Source: Rhodopseudomonas palustris (lineage in GTDB: Bacteria; Pseudomonadota; Alphaproteobacteria; Rhizobiales; Xanthobacteraceae). Taken from it: DNA of 64,000 nt. The position numbers and the translations under genes are program-made. Location of the stretch: NCBI RefSeq assembly GCF_003031265.1, contig NZ_CP019966.1, positions 3,162,001-3,226,000 of the forward strand, written 5' to 3'. Positions 9,936 to 20,292 of this stretch are shown piece by piece; positions within the stretch are counted from its first letter, which is position 1; every line of letters starts with the position of its first letter. The notes under the pieces are model-generated. The model saw only the letters and a program-made list of their open reading frames with translations. It ran no database searches and had not been told where the DNA came from.

Positions 9936-10798
9936 CAAACGGCCCCGACCGCGGGCCGCTTCTTGGCGAGCGCGTCGAATTCCATCAGCGTCTTGATCAG
10001 CGCTTCGAACTCGCGCAGCGGCACCATGTTGGGTCCGTCTGACGGCGCGTGATCCGGATCAGGATGGGTCTCGATGAATACGCCGGCAACGCCGACCGCG
10101 ACCGCCGCGCGCGCCAGCACCGGGACGTATTCACGCTCGCCGCCCGACGAGGTGCCCTTGCCGCCCGGCTGCTGCACCGAATGGGTGGCGTCGAAGATCA
10201 CCGGCGCCCCGGTGGTCTTGGCCATGATCGGCAGCGCGCGCATGTCCGACACCAGCGTGTTGTAACCGAACGACACGCCGCGCTCGGTCACCAGCACCTT
10301 CGTGTTGCCGGCGTAGGTGATCTTGGACACCACGTTGCCCATGTCCCACGGCGCCAGGAACTGCCCCTTCTTGACGTTGACGATCTTGCCGGTCGCCGCG
10401 GCCGCAAGCAGCAAGTCAGTCTGCCGGCACAGAAACGCCGGGATCTGCAGGATGTCGACCGCTTCGGCGGCGCGCGCGCATTGCTCGTTCTCGTGCACGT
10501 CGGTCAGCACCGGCATGCCGAGACTTTCGCGGATTTCGGCGAAGATCGGCAGCGCGGCGTCGAGGCCGAGACCACGGGCGCTGGCGGCGCTGGTGCGGTT
10601 GGCCTTGTCGAACGAGGTCTTGTAGACGAGCCCGATGCCGAGCCGCGTCGCGATCTCCTTCAGCGCCGAGGCGACCTCCAGCGCGTGTGCGCGGCTTTCG
10701 AGCTGGCACGGGCCGGCAATGATCGACAGCGGCAAAGCGTTGCCGAATTTGACGTTGCCCGCCACGACGCTGGTCGCGGGCGCAATGCTCTTGTTCAC
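9935..10798 (-). CDS. kdsA: 3-deoxy-8-phosphooctulonate synthase
   Basis: KdsA condenses phosphoenolpyruvate and arabinose 5-phosphate to KDO 8-phosphate, the precursor of the KDO sugar of lipopolysaccharide. The 287-residue protein carries the family motifs [22 protein letters not shown], the [14 protein letters not shown] region, [12 protein letters not shown] and [11 protein letters not shown]. The start is GTG at 10798, overlapping the upstream VOC gene's stop as GTGA, and the stop overlaps the MFS start. The three genes therefore form one tightly coupled minus-strand unit. The N of NVKKGQ is typical of metal-independent enzymes. Confidence 0.97.
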   Translation of the reverse strand: MNKSIAPATSVVAGNVKFGNALPLSIIAGPCQLESRAHALEVASALKEIATRLGIGLVYKTSFDKANRTSAASARGLGLDAALPIFAEIRESLGMPVLTDVHENEQCARAAEAVDILQIPAFLCRQTDLLLAAAATGKIVNVKKGQFLAPWDMGNVVSKITYAGNTKVLVTERGVSFGYNTLVSDMRALPIMAKTTGAPVIFDATHSVQQPGGKGTSSGGEREYVPVLARAAVAVGVAGVFIETHPDPDHAPSDGPNMVPLREFEALIKTLMEFDALAKKRPAVGAV

Positions 10799-11664
10799 CG
10801 CACTGTTCCTTGTTCGAAGATCAGGGTCGCGCCGCAGACATTCGGCACCACCAGGCGGCCGACATGGCGCGCCGCCGGGATCTTGTGGTCTTGCAGCAGC
10901 CGTTCAACCACGCCGAGATCATCGGCGGCAATCCGTAATCCGACGAAGCTTGCGCCCTCGCCTTCGGATGGAACCGTGATGCCGTATTGGTCGCGCAGCG
11001 ACACCGGTTCGACAATATCGATCTCGCCGCGCTTGGTGGGCGCGGTGACGCCGATCGACGTCGAACGCAGATCGCGGCTGCCGGTGAAGGCTTCGAGGAA
11101 GATGTGATGATCGGTCGGATTGTCGGCGACCATCACCACCGCCGCCGCAGCGCGCGCGCCATTGGCATGCGCCTGGAACGCCGGATTCCAGAAATTCTCC
11201 GGATAGTGATGCTGACAGGTGGCGAAGCCGGCCTGCGGCGACAGCGCATCGCGCGCGAACGCCAGCGAAAACTGCAGCTTCACCACGCTGCCGTCGGGGC
11301 GCCGCCCTTCCCGTCCGAACGTGAACACCTCGCCGGCCGCGATGCCGCTGTCGGTGAACCGGCGCAGGTCGGCTGCCGCATCGTCGCTCGCCAGAAGCAG
11401 CATCGACAGACCTTCGCGAACCGCCAGGTAATCGCGTTGAAACGCCCCGAATGAAAACGCGCCGTCGCGGTGCGGCGGAATCTTGTCGGGCTCGCCGATC
11501 GTCAGCAGCTCGATGAAGAAGCGATCGAACTGGACAATGCGGTTATGTGTTCCCCAGGGGTGAACGTTGCGCGCGCCGACGATGAAGCCGAGACGCCGAT
11601 ACAGATCAGCGGCTGCATCGAGATCGCGCACCGTATGAACGATATGGTCGAAACCGTTGGACAT
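10795..11664 (-). CDS. VOC-family (glyoxalase/dioxygenase-like) protein
   Basis: A 289-residue protein whose N-terminal part ([19 protein letters not shown]) is a clear vicinal-oxygen-chelate module; a second VOC-like module begins after about residue 150. Candidate metal ligands are H8 in the first strand and E53 in FFIELLTIG. This family includes glyoxalases, extradiol dioxygenases and binding proteins, so the reaction is not predictable. The frame extends to 11748, but that part is made of palindromic repeat A, so I place the start at the ATG 11664. It is translationally coupled to kdsA. Confidence 0.8.
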   Translation of the reverse strand: MSNGFDHIVHTVRDLDAAADLYRRLGFIVGARNVHPWGTHNRIVQFDRFFIELLTIGEPDKIPPHRDGAFSFGAFQRDYLAVREGLSMLLLASDDAAADLRRFTDSGIAAGEVFTFGREGRRPDGSVVKLQFSLAFARDALSPQAGFATCQHHYPENFWNPAFQAHANGARAAAAVVMVADNPTDHHIFLEAFTGSRDLRSTSIGVTAPTKRGEIDIVEPVSLRDQYGITVPSEGEGASFVGLRIAADDLGVVERLLQDHKIPAARHVGRLVVPNVCGATLIFEQGTVR

Positions 11665-11674
11665 GAACGAGTCC

Positions 11675-11752
11675 GTCATTGCGAGGAGCGCAGCGACGAA
11701 GCAATCCAGCCCCGTGCTCGGCGCTGGATTGCTTCGCTTCGCTCGCAATGAC
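11675..11752. repeat. Palindromic repeat, family A, copy 3
   Basis: The third copy of the GTCATTGCGAG...CTCGCAATGAC palindrome. It lies in the short space between the NIPSNAP gene and the start of the VOC gene, ten bases upstream of the VOC start codon, so it would form a hairpin in the leader if transcription comes from upstream. The long alternative N-terminus of the VOC frame is simply this repeat translated. Confidence 0.9.
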
Positions 11753-11776
11753 GATCGAAACTGATACTCATCCGAA

Positions 11777-12103
11777 TTACTTCAGCGCAGAGAACGCGGT
11801 CGGCACCAACAGCTGATTGGTGATGCTGTCGACGATCTGGCCATCCTTCTCGGTTTCGGCCTTGGCGGCGAGCCATTCCGGATCGGTGGCGAATGCGGTC
11901 CATTTCTGCTCGCGCTCGGCAAGGCTCTCCCAGGCCAGCAGATAGGTCAATTCCTGGTTGGAAGCGCCGACCAACGTGGTGAAGAATCCGGCCTGACGGA
12001 TGCCGTGCTTCTCGAACAGCTTTAAGGTGATGGTCTCGAACCGCTTGAGGATCGCCGGCAGCTTGCCCGGCACACAGCGATAGACTCGCGACTCGTAGAT
12101 CAT
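11777..12103 (-). CDS. NIPSNAP-family protein
   Basis: A 108-residue ferredoxin-like dimeric alpha/beta-barrel protein of the NIPSNAP family. Family features are the opening MIYESRVYRCVPGKLPA, the KLFEKHGIRQAGFFTT segment and the YLLAWESLAEREQKW segment. Function in bacteria is unknown. The frame extends to 12214, but the ATG at 12103 has a strong GGAGG ribosome site and matches the family's usual start, so the extra upstream codons are rejected. It is divergent from the BrnT/BrnA pair. Confidence 0.85.
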   Translation of the reverse strand: MIYESRVYRCVPGKLPAILKRFETITLKLFEKHGIRQAGFFTTLVGASNQELTYLLAWESLAEREQKWTAFATDPEWLAAKAETEKDGQIVDSITNQLLVPTAFSALK

Positions 12104-12200
12104 GACGCCCTCCACATCGTTGTGGCGCTTATAGCGGTAAGCGACGGGGGTTGTCTTGCCCGCCGCGCAAGGAGCAGAGTTGCACATTGCCATAACAAAT

Positions 12201-12210
12201 TGTATATACA
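12201..12210. promoter_or_regulatory. Perfect palindrome in the brnT promoter, candidate BrnA operator
   Basis: TGTATATACA is a perfect 10-base palindrome ending three bases before the brnT start codon. It overlaps a plausible -10 (TATATA, 12203-12208) placed 17 bases after TTGCAC at 12180-12185. BrnA antitoxins are DNA-binding repressors of their own operon, so this is a natural operator candidate. There is no Shine-Dalgarno sequence between it and the ATG, which suggests a leaderless or near-leaderless message. Confidence 0.5.
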
Positions 12211-12213
12211 GCA

Positions 12214-12465
12214 ATGTCGGATTTCGACCCGGCCAAGGATGCGATCAACCGTGCCAAGCACGGCATCTCCCTGGCGCGTTGGGTCGATTTGCGCGTGCGG
12301 TCCATCATCCGTGACGGTCGCTTCGACTACGGTGAGGACCGATTTCGCGCTTACGGATATATAGACGGCCTCGCCTATTGCTTGGTGTTCACCTATCGCG
12401 ATCGGCTTCGTCCGATCAGCCTGCGCCGCGCGCACGACAAGGAAATGAGGCGCCATGCCCCGTAA
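12214..12465 (+). CDS. brnT: BrnT-family ribonuclease toxin
   Basis: BrnT is a small ribonuclease toxin with a RelE-like fold that slows growth by cutting RNA; it is neutralised by BrnA. The 83-residue protein has the family pattern FDPAKDAINRAKHGISL, then RFRAYGYIDGLAYCLVFTYR and the C-terminal RPISLRRAHDKEMRR with the conserved basic residues. It comes first in the operon, as is usual for this type II system, and its end overlaps brnA by 11 bases. No ribosome site is visible in front of it. Confidence 0.92.
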   Translation: MSDFDPAKDAINRAKHGISLARWVDLRVRSIIRDGRFDYGEDRFRAYGYIDGLAYCLVFTYRDRLRPISLRRAHDKEMRRHAP

Positions 12466-12739
12466 ACGCAGCGAGCCTGTTTTCGATGAAGACAACCCCG
12501 AGTGGACCGCAGAGGATTTTGCCAACGCGACGCCCGTGAACATCATGGCGAAAGACCTGACATCGGAATTCCTCGCGAAGATTCCAGGCCGTCGCGGTCC
12601 GCAGAAGGCGCCGACCAAAGTCCCGGTGTCGATCCGGCTCAGCGCCGACGTGGTGGAGCACTACAAGGCGACCGGCCCGGGCTGGCAGTCCCGGATCGAC
12701 GAGACGCTGCGCAAGGCAGCGAAGCTGAAGGCCGGCTAA
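12455..12739 (+). CDS. brnA: BrnA-family antitoxin
   Basis: BrnA binds and blocks BrnT and represses the operon through a ribbon-helix-helix DNA-binding domain. The 94-residue protein has the acidic N-terminal toxin-binding part (FDEDNPEWTAEDF) and a C-terminal domain with KVPVSIRLSADVVEHYKATG and GWQSRIDETLRKAAK, typical of the family. Its start lies within the end of brnT, and an AAGGA ribosome site lies inside the toxin gene. Confidence 0.92.
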   Translation: MPRKRSEPVFDEDNPEWTAEDFANATPVNIMAKDLTSEFLAKIPGRRGPQKAPTKVPVSIRLSADVVEHYKATGPGWQSRIDETLRKAAKLKAG

Positions 12740-12773
12740 TTGCTGCCGGTCCGCTGACGCAAACGGCGCGGCG

Positions 12774-13631
12774 TCAGCGCGGCTTCGGCGGCGGAATTTC
12801 GCCGGCGGTGGCCGCGGTCCGCGGGTCGACCAGCGTCACCTTGGCGCCGGGTTCGGCGCCGAACAGCTTTCTGAAATGCTCCGGCCCGAGCAGTTTGGCC
12901 GCTTCGTCGATCAGGTGCTGATTGCGGGCGTTCAGCGCCTCGGCGCTGGGCTGACCAGTGCCGGGCCAGGGCTGCGCCGCAAAGCGCTGCACCTCGCCGC
13001 GCAGCCGCAGCAGGCTGGCCAGCTTCGCCGGCTCGGTCGCCAGCACTTCGGTCGCGCGTCGTTCGAATTCGTCCACTGCGATGCCCTCGCCGCCTGCCAC
13101 CACCGTCAGCCCGCCCGGCCGCGCCAGCCGCGCCACCAATTGCGCGCCGCTGCACGAAGCGACCTTGGCGGCCCAGGCGGTGTGCTGCAGCCCGTAGGTG
13201 CCGTAGATGAAGCTCGACAGCGGGTAGCCCCGCGCCTTGCTGACCGTCAGCGGCGGAACGCTGCCGTTCGCCGTCGCGTACAACACCTGATTGGCTAATT
13301 GGTGGCACACGCCGTCGACGCCATAGGTGTAGATCGTGCCGCGCGCCGCCGCCGTGGTGTTGGAGTCCGCATTCGGCTGCACCAGGCACTGCGCGAGCTT
13401 GAGATTGCCGGACTGCTGGCCGAGCGCGCCGGTCGGATTGATCGGCGTTCCGCCTTGCGGATGAAACGGCCCCCAGCAGTACCAGAACGACTGGCCCGCT
13501 ACGACGACGTCGGCGATGGTGCTGTAGGGATGAACCTGGTTGTCGTAGCTGGTGACCCAGGTGTGGTCGACCGGGGATTCGGAAGACCAGGCCGGGATCG
13601 CCCAGGCGTAGAGGTTGACCGAAGGTGTCAT
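12774..13631 (-). CDS. Unknown protein with conserved-looking Cys/His motifs, divergent from the PAAR gene
   Basis: A 285-residue protein I do not recognise. The N-terminal 160 residues are rich in Trp, Tyr, Cys and His: H23 in DHTWVTSYDN, WYCWGPFH near 50-57 and C109-H110 in GVDGVCHQLANQVLY, then a second histidine near 150 in LQHTAWAAK. The spacing recalls permuted papain-like (NlpC/P60 or LRAT-type) enzymes, but that is a guess. The C-terminal part is helical and charged. The ATG at 13631 sits seven bases after AGGGG, better than the ATG at 13637. No signal peptide is visible. It is head to head with the PAAR gene. Confidence 0.6.
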   Translation of the reverse strand: MTPSVNLYAWAIPAWSSESPVDHTWVTSYDNQVHPYSTIADVVVAGQSFWYCWGPFHPQGGTPINPTGALGQQSGNLKLAQCLVQPNADSNTTAAARGTIYTYGVDGVCHQLANQVLYATANGSVPPLTVSKARGYPLSSFIYGTYGLQHTAWAAKVASCSGAQLVARLARPGGLTVVAGGEGIAVDEFERRATEVLATEPAKLASLLRLRGEVQRFAAQPWPGTGQPSAEALNARNQHLIDEAAKLLGPEHFRKLFGAEPGAKVTLVDPRTAATAGEIPPPKPR

Positions 13632-13760
13632 TTCCATTCCCCTGAAGAGAAGTCGCCGGACACGTTACGGTTGCGATGAAAACATCATCCACCGCAGGGG
13701 GAATGTCCATCGCAAGTCATGGTCATTCACGGAAATCGCCGAACCACCAAGGAGTCAGGT

Positions 13761-14138
13761 ATGGCCACACCACCCGAGCGTAGCGCCGGCGGCGCGCTGT
13801 GCCCTGCTTGTGGCGCAGCCTCGGCGATCGCTCTGCTGCTGATGCTGGGCGCAGCGTCGGCGCTGGCCGAATCGCCGGCAAGCGGAGCGCCGGGCGTTGT
13901 CACCGGCGGCAGTCAGGACGTGATAGTCGGCGGCAAGCCGGCAGCCCGCGCCGGCGACACCACCAGCGACGGCGCTATCGTCGAAGGCTCAAACAACGTC
14001 TTCATCAACGGCAAGCCGGCGGCGATCGGCGGCAGCCGCACCGGCTGCGGCGGGGTGGTGATCGGCAGCGGCTCGGGCGTGTTCATCAACGGCAAGCCGG
14101 TGGCACGCGCGGGCGACAGCACCGCGAACTGCAAGTAA
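13761..14138 (+). CDS. PAAR-repeat protein with signal peptide
   Basis: A 125-residue protein beginning at an ATG with GGAG upstream. Residues 20-35 form a hydrophobic signal segment (AIALLLMLGAASALA) preceded by a CPAC motif. The rest is three PAAR-type repeats built around NVFINGKPAAIGG and GVFINGKPVARAGD. PAAR proteins form the zinc-bound tip of type VI secretion spikes and similar devices. Here no VgrG or other secretion gene is nearby, and a Sec-type signal on a PAAR protein is unusual. It is followed 19 bases later by the CHAT protease gene. Confidence 0.85.
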   Translation: MATPPERSAGGALCPACGAASAIALLLMLGAASALAESPASGAPGVVTGGSQDVIVGGKPAARAGDTTSDGAIVEGSNNVFINGKPAAIGGSRTGCGGVVIGSGSGVFINGKPVARAGDSTANCK

Positions 14139-14157
14139 CGAGGCCGCCCGGTCCGGC

Positions 14158-16866
14158 ATGCCAATTTCGTTACCGCCACGCCTATTCATCGGTACTCGTT
14201 TTGTCGCTCGCCTGCTCCTCGCAGCGCTCGCCCTTCCCCCTGTGCTGGTTCCGACCTTCGCCGCGCAAGCCCAAGCGCAGCAGCGCGGGGCGCCGACCGA
14301 GCGCGAACTGGTGGCGAAGATCAACGATGCATTCCGTTCACTGCAGGCCGGAGATCGCGACGGCGGTCGCCAGCGTCTCACCGCCGCGCTGCGCGCCGTG
14401 CGTGATAGCAGCTATCACCCGCTGACCATCCAGGCCTATCTCAGCGCCGCCACCTTGTTCGAGCGCCGCCGCGACACCGCGATAGCCTCTGAACTGTTCG
14501 CCGAGGCCGCCAACACCCGCGCCGCGCGCGAGACGAGCCCTGAGGCCACCACACTGTGGTTCGAATACGCCCGCTTCCTGGAACGCACCGTCCAGTACGA
14601 GCGCGGCATTCCGGTCGCGGTCGAGGCCAGCAAACGGATGCGTGCGATCTATGGGCCGAACAGCGCGCAGGACATCGCCGGCCGCGACATCCTCGCGACA
14701 CTGCTCACCGACAATGGCGCGGTGGCGGCCGGACTCAACCTGTCGGAAGAGACCTATCTCGGCGCGCGCAAGGCGCTCGGCGACAACGAGCCGCTGACCT
14801 GGCGCACCGAAAACAACTACGCCGAAGCGCTACGCATGGTCGGCCATCCCGACCTCGCCGCCAAGATCGACGCGCCGCTGTTGAAGAAAAGCATCGCGCA
14901 TTACGGCGTCGGCAGCATCCAGGCGCTGGTCAGCGCCAGCAATCTCGCGCTCGATCATCTGGCGATGGGCAACGAGGCCGAGACCATGCAGGCCCTCGCG
15001 CTGCAGAAGCGTTGCGCCGCCGAACTCGCCGATCCCACCTCCGAGCACGTCGCCCAGGCCGATACCTGGATCGCCTACGCCAAGGCCTACTTCCATCCCG
15101 ACCGCGCGCTGAGCACGGCCGAACTGGAAGCGATGGCGCGGGTCAAGGACTGGAACGGCGCGCCGGACCTGCTGCGGATCAAATCCGCGCAGCTTGCAGC
15201 CGATCACTACGAACGTCGCGGCGATAGCGCGCGTGCGCTGGCGCTGCGGCTCGACGCGTATCACCGCTCGCAGGAAACCATCGCGCGCCAGCATCCGATC
15301 ACGTTCGACGCCCTGCTCGGCGTCGCCGTGACACGGTTGAAGCGCGGTGATCCTGATGCGCTGGCGACCTTCAAGGACGTCGAGCAGCAATCCTTCAACT
15401 GGATGCTGCGCGAGGTCGGCACCGCCGGCAACCGTTACGTCGCCGAGACGATGCGCAAGCTTGCCGACGATATCCTCTACGAATACGGCCGCTACGCGCT
15501 GATCGATCCAACGGCGGCAGTCGCCTATGCGGACGCGGTGTCGCGCTGGAAGACCATGGAGGACGGCGAGCGCACGTTGCTGCGACTGACGCTCGACCGG
15601 CTGCCCGACGAGCCGACGCGCGAACTCGCGCGCGCTGTGCTGCGGCTGTCCGGCCAGCAGCAGGAGATGCTGTCCTCCGGCAAGCTCGACGACGATGCCC
15701 GCGACGTGCTGAAGCGTCTGCAGGAGGCGCGGCACCAGCTCGCCGCACGCGCTGGCACCAGGCCGCCGGCCGACGTGCAACTGCCCTCGGTCGCCGACAA
15801 ACTCGGGGCGACCGACGCGCTGGTCGATTTCTTCGTCAGCGGCCGCGGCAGCCGGGTCAATCCGGCCGAACCGAAACCGGCCGCACGGCTGCAGGCGGTG
15901 ATCCATCGTCACGGCAAGCCGCCGCAGGTGATCGACCTCGGCCCGCTCGACGGCTTCACCGCCCCCAGCGTGGCCGACGCGGATCGCACCCAGCCGTTCC
16001 GGCGCCTGTACGCGACGCTGATCGGGCCGCTGAAGCCGCTGCTCGCGGGCGTCACGCGGCTGTTTCTGGTGCCGGACGCAGACCTCTACAGCCTGCCGTT
16101 TGCGATGCTGCAGGATGGCAACGGCCGCCATCTCGATGAGATCTACGACACCCGGTTCCTGACCCGCGCTGACGCGATCGTGTTCGCCGAGCAGGACGAC
16201 AAACTGATTGCGGAAAGCAAGGCGGTGCTGGTCGGCGGGCTCGACTATGCCGGCGCGGCCAGTCAACTGCCCTCGACCAAGACCGAGATCGAGCGCATCG
16301 CGCCCGATCTGCAGCGCAGGGATATCGCCAGCACGACGATGACCGGCAATGCCGGTGAAGCCTCAATCCGCAGCAAGGCCGAAGGCGCGACGCTGCTGCA
16401 TCTCGCCACCCACGGCTTCTACAAGGCGGCGACCGATCGCACCGACGCGCTGTGGCGTAGCGGCCTCGTCGCCGCGCGTCCCCTGCTCGACCGCCCGCCG
16501 CGGCACGACGGCGATGACGGCGTGATCTACGCCCGCGAACTGATGGATTGGAATCTGTCGGCCGCCGACCTCGTCGTGCTGTCCGCCTGCCAGACCGCGC
16601 TCGGCGATCCGAGCCGGATCGGCAGCGTCCGCGGCCTGCCGACCGCGCTCGCCATCGCCGGCGCCCGGCGTTCGCTCCTGACGCTGTGGGAAGTCAGCGA
16701 CGAAGGCACCGCGAATTTCATGGCGCGGCTTTACCAGGTGCTCGCCGACGACAATCTCGACTACGCCTCGGCGCTACGCAAAGTCCGCATCGAGGCGATC
16801 CACGGCAAGATCAAAGCCGCCGAAGACCCGTCGGTCTGGGCGGCGTTCGTGCTGTTCGAGAACTAA
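14158..16866 (+). CDS. TPR-CHAT (caspase-like) protease, exported
   Basis: A 902-residue protein with an N-terminal signal peptide (hydrophobic stretch ending AAQAQA), a long helical tetratricopeptide-like region from about 45 to 500, and a C-terminal CHAT domain. The caspase-type catalytic pair is intact: H752 in HLATHGFY and C811 in VVLSACQTALG, followed by the family's GLPTALAIAGARR. CHAT proteases cut partner proteins and are found in defence and secretion settings; this one would work outside the cytoplasm. It follows the PAAR gene by 19 bases and probably shares its transcript. Its stop lies 13 bases from the convergent pyrG stop. Confidence 0.88.
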   Translation: MPISLPPRLFIGTRFVARLLLAALALPPVLVPTFAAQAQAQQRGAPTERELVAKINDAFRSLQAGDRDGGRQRLTAALRAVRDSSYHPLTIQAYLSAATLFERRRDTAIASELFAEAANTRAARETSPEATTLWFEYARFLERTVQYERGIPVAVEASKRMRAIYGPNSAQDIAGRDILATLLTDNGAVAAGLNLSEETYLGARKALGDNEPLTWRTENNYAEALRMVGHPDLAAKIDAPLLKKSIAHYGVGSIQALVSASNLALDHLAMGNEAETMQALALQKRCAAELADPTSEHVAQADTWIAYAKAYFHPDRALSTAELEAMARVKDWNGAPDLLRIKSAQLAADHYERRGDSARALALRLDAYHRSQETIARQHPITFDALLGVAVTRLKRGDPDALATFKDVEQQSFNWMLREVGTAGNRYVAETMRKLADDILYEYGRYALIDPTAAVAYADAVSRWKTMEDGERTLLRLTLDRLPDEPTRELARAVLRLSGQQQEMLSSGKLDDDARDVLKRLQEARHQLAARAGTRPPADVQLPSVADKLGATDALVDFFVSGRGSRVNPAEPKPAARLQAVIHRHGKPPQVIDLGPLDGFTAPSVADADRTQPFRRLYATLIGPLKPLLAGVTRLFLVPDADLYSLPFAMLQDGNGRHLDEIYDTRFLTRADAIVFAEQDDKLIAESKAVLVGGLDYAGAASQLPSTKTEIERIAPDLQRRDIASTTMTGNAGEASIRSKAEGATLLHLATHGFYKAATDRTDALWRSGLVAARPLLDRPPRHDGDDGVIYARELMDWNLSAADLVVLSACQTALGDPSRIGSVRGLPTALAIAGARRSLLTLWEVSDEGTANFMARLYQVLADDNLDYASALRKVRIEAIHGKIKAAEDPSVWAAFVLFEN

Positions 16867-16879
16867 CTGGCGAACCGCC

Positions 16880-18517
<1,638 letters not shown>

Positions 18518-18627
18518 TTACCTTTAATGCCGCCGGTCCGATTCGCCAAAGCGATTCGCAACCCCTCGGGCAGTTTGACGAATGCCTGTGGGTGACGCTG
18601 AAAACTCAGCTATTTCAGACGATTGCT

Positions 18628-18657
18628 AAAGGGGCCTCAGACCAGATGCGAGGCCCC
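18628..18657 (-). terminator. Rho-independent terminator after secG
   Basis: GGGGCCTC (18631-18638) pairs perfectly with GAGGCCCC (18650-18657). On the minus strand the hairpin is followed by TTT. It lies about 20 bases after the secG stop, so it should end or attenuate the tpiA-secG transcript before pyrG. Confidence 0.75.
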
Positions 18658-18678
18658 GTCAGCGCATATCGGCAATGC

Positions 18679-19083
18679 TTACTGCGACTGCGGCGGGGTC
18701 GGTGCCGCAGGCGCGGCCGGTGCCGCCGGCTGCTGGTTCTGCTGCTGATCGGTCTGCTTCAGCGTGTCGAGCAGACCACCGCCCTGCGACAGCGGCGGCG
18801 CCGGCTGTCCCGGGGCCTGCTGCTGAATCGGCGCGGCGGTCGGCAGGATCGTCGTCGGCTTACGGTTGTAGCTCGCCAGCCAGGTGAGCAGCAGGCTGGT
18901 GGCGAAGAACCCGGCCGCGAGAATCGCGGTGGTGCGGGTCAGCAGGTTGGCGGTGCCGCGACTCGACATGAAACCGCCACCACCGCCGACGCCCAGGCCA
19001 CCGCCTTCGGACTTCTGCAGAAGCACCACGCCGATCAGGCCCAGCACGAACATCAGGTGAATGACGATAATGACAGTCTGCAT
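18679..19083 (-). CDS. secG: Preprotein translocase subunit SecG
   Basis: SecG is the small inner-membrane subunit that supports SecYE-driven protein export. The 134-residue protein has two membrane helices (residues 1-20, and about 52-73), joined by the typical loop LLQKSEGGGLGVGGGGGFM, and a Pro/Gln-rich C-terminal tail that is longer than in E. coli SecG but usual for alphaproteobacteria. The ATG at 19083 follows GGAAGGG, so I prefer it to the upstream in-frame start at 19101. It lies between tpiA and pyrG. Confidence 0.95.
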   Translation of the reverse strand: MQTVIIVIHLMFVLGLIGVVLLQKSEGGGLGVGGGGGFMSSRGTANLLTRTTAILAAGFFATSLLLTWLASYNRKPTTILPTAAPIQQQAPGQPAPPLSQGGGLLDTLKQTDQQQNQQPAAPAAPAAPTPPQSQ

Positions 19084-19258
19084 CGTACCCTTCCATCGCA
19101 AGCCAACGCCGCCGAATGGCCGATAGGCGCCGGCGGGCGGCTGCTCGACAGGCTTGCGGGATAAATGAAGTCGCGCGGTGTCTACACGATCGCGCGGGGA
19201 TTTGTCACCCCCGCGCCGCGCGGGAAACGCCGCAGGAATACCGCTTGGCGCGGTTTAG

Positions 19259-20035
19259 TTAGGGGCAGCCCGCCGCAATCGCAAGGAAATCGGACGCCTT
19301 CAGGCTGGCGCCGCCGATCAGCGCGCCGTTGACATGCGGCACCGCCAGCAATTCGCGGGCGTTCGAGGGCTTCACCGAGCCGCCATACAGGATCCGCATG
19401 GTCTCGCCCGCCGCACCGAACCGATCGCTCAAAGTCTTGCGGATAAAGCCATGAACTTCCTCGACATCGGCCGCTGTCGGGGTGCGGCCGGTGCCGATCG
19501 CCCAGACCGGCTCATAGGCCACCACCAGATTCGCCGCGGTCGCGCCATCCGGCAGCGAGCCGGCCAGCATGCCGGCGACCACATCGAGGGTGTGGCCGGC
19601 GTCGCGCTCGCCCTGAGTCTCGCCGACGCAGACGATCGCCACCAGCCCGGCGCGCCACACCGCCTGCGCCTTGGCGCGGACGATCGCGTCGTTTTCGGCA
19701 TGATCGGCGCGGCGCTCGGAATGGCCGACGATGATCGCAGCCGCGCCGGCATCGGCCAGCATCTCGGCGGCGATGTCGCCGGTGTGGGCCCCCGACGCAT
19801 TGGCGTGGCAATCCTGGCCGCCGATCGAGAACGGCAGCGCCTTGCCGGCGTGCGCTTCCGCGACTCGCGCGGCGAAGCTCGCGACCAGCGTCGCCGGCGG
19901 GCAGACCAACAGATCGATGCCCTGCGGCAGCTCGGCGGCGCCTTTCAGCATCGCATCGAGCTCGGCCACCGAATCCTTCAGGCCGTTCATCTTCCAGTTT
20001 CCAGCAATCAGAGGACGAACGGCGGGGACCGGCAT
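19259..20035 (-). CDS. tpiA: Triose-phosphate isomerase
   Basis: TpiA interconverts dihydroxyacetone phosphate and glyceraldehyde 3-phosphate. Taking the ATG at 20035 gives 258 residues, normal for the family; the open frame up to 20095 adds an unlikely N-terminus. Visible features are the substrate lysine in AGNWKMNG, the catalytic histidine in GHSERR, the catalytic glutamate in [12 protein letters not shown] and the C-terminal [12 protein letters not shown]. It is the first gene of a tpiA-secG run and is divergent from ppiD. Confidence 0.97.
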   Translation of the reverse strand: MPVPAVRPLIAGNWKMNGLKDSVAELDAMLKGAAELPQGIDLLVCPPATLVASFAARVAEAHAGKALPFSIGGQDCHANASGAHTGDIAAEMLADAGAAAIIVGHSERRADHAENDAIVRAKAQAVWRAGLVAIVCVGETQGERDAGHTLDVVAGMLAGSLPDGATAANLVVAYEPVWAIGTGRTPTAADVEEVHGFIRKTLSDRFGAAGETMRILYGGSVKPSNARELLAVPHVNGALIGGASLKASDFLAIAAGCP

Positions 20036-20292
20036 GAGCACTCTCGCAATAAAGGGTTGAACCGTTCCGCTAGCAGAGCCGATTGCGAGACTCAAGGAGA
20101 CGTGAACGCGAGCGCTGCGGCGATCCGCAGCATTGGCCGCTGCAACGGGATGGCATCTGCACCGACCGCGACATTGGCTGCGGTTGCGACGCCCCAGACG
20201 GCACTTTATGATGGATTTTCAAGCCGGCGACGCTAGTTTGCCCCCCGCGCTGACCCAGCGCGGCCGGTTCCCTCCTGACAAAAAGTGACTCC

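Noticed and set aside
9936..9938. TTG start for the MFS transporter
   Set aside because: The adjacent ATG at 9935 forms the usual TGATG coupling with kdsA.
11665..11748. N-terminal extension of the VOC protein
   Set aside because: It is translated palindromic repeat, not protein sequence.
20245..20263. Hairpin CCGCGCTG/CAGCGCGG upstream of ppiD
   Set aside because: It could be an operator or chance GC-rich pairing; there is no T-run, and no link to a regulator can be supported.
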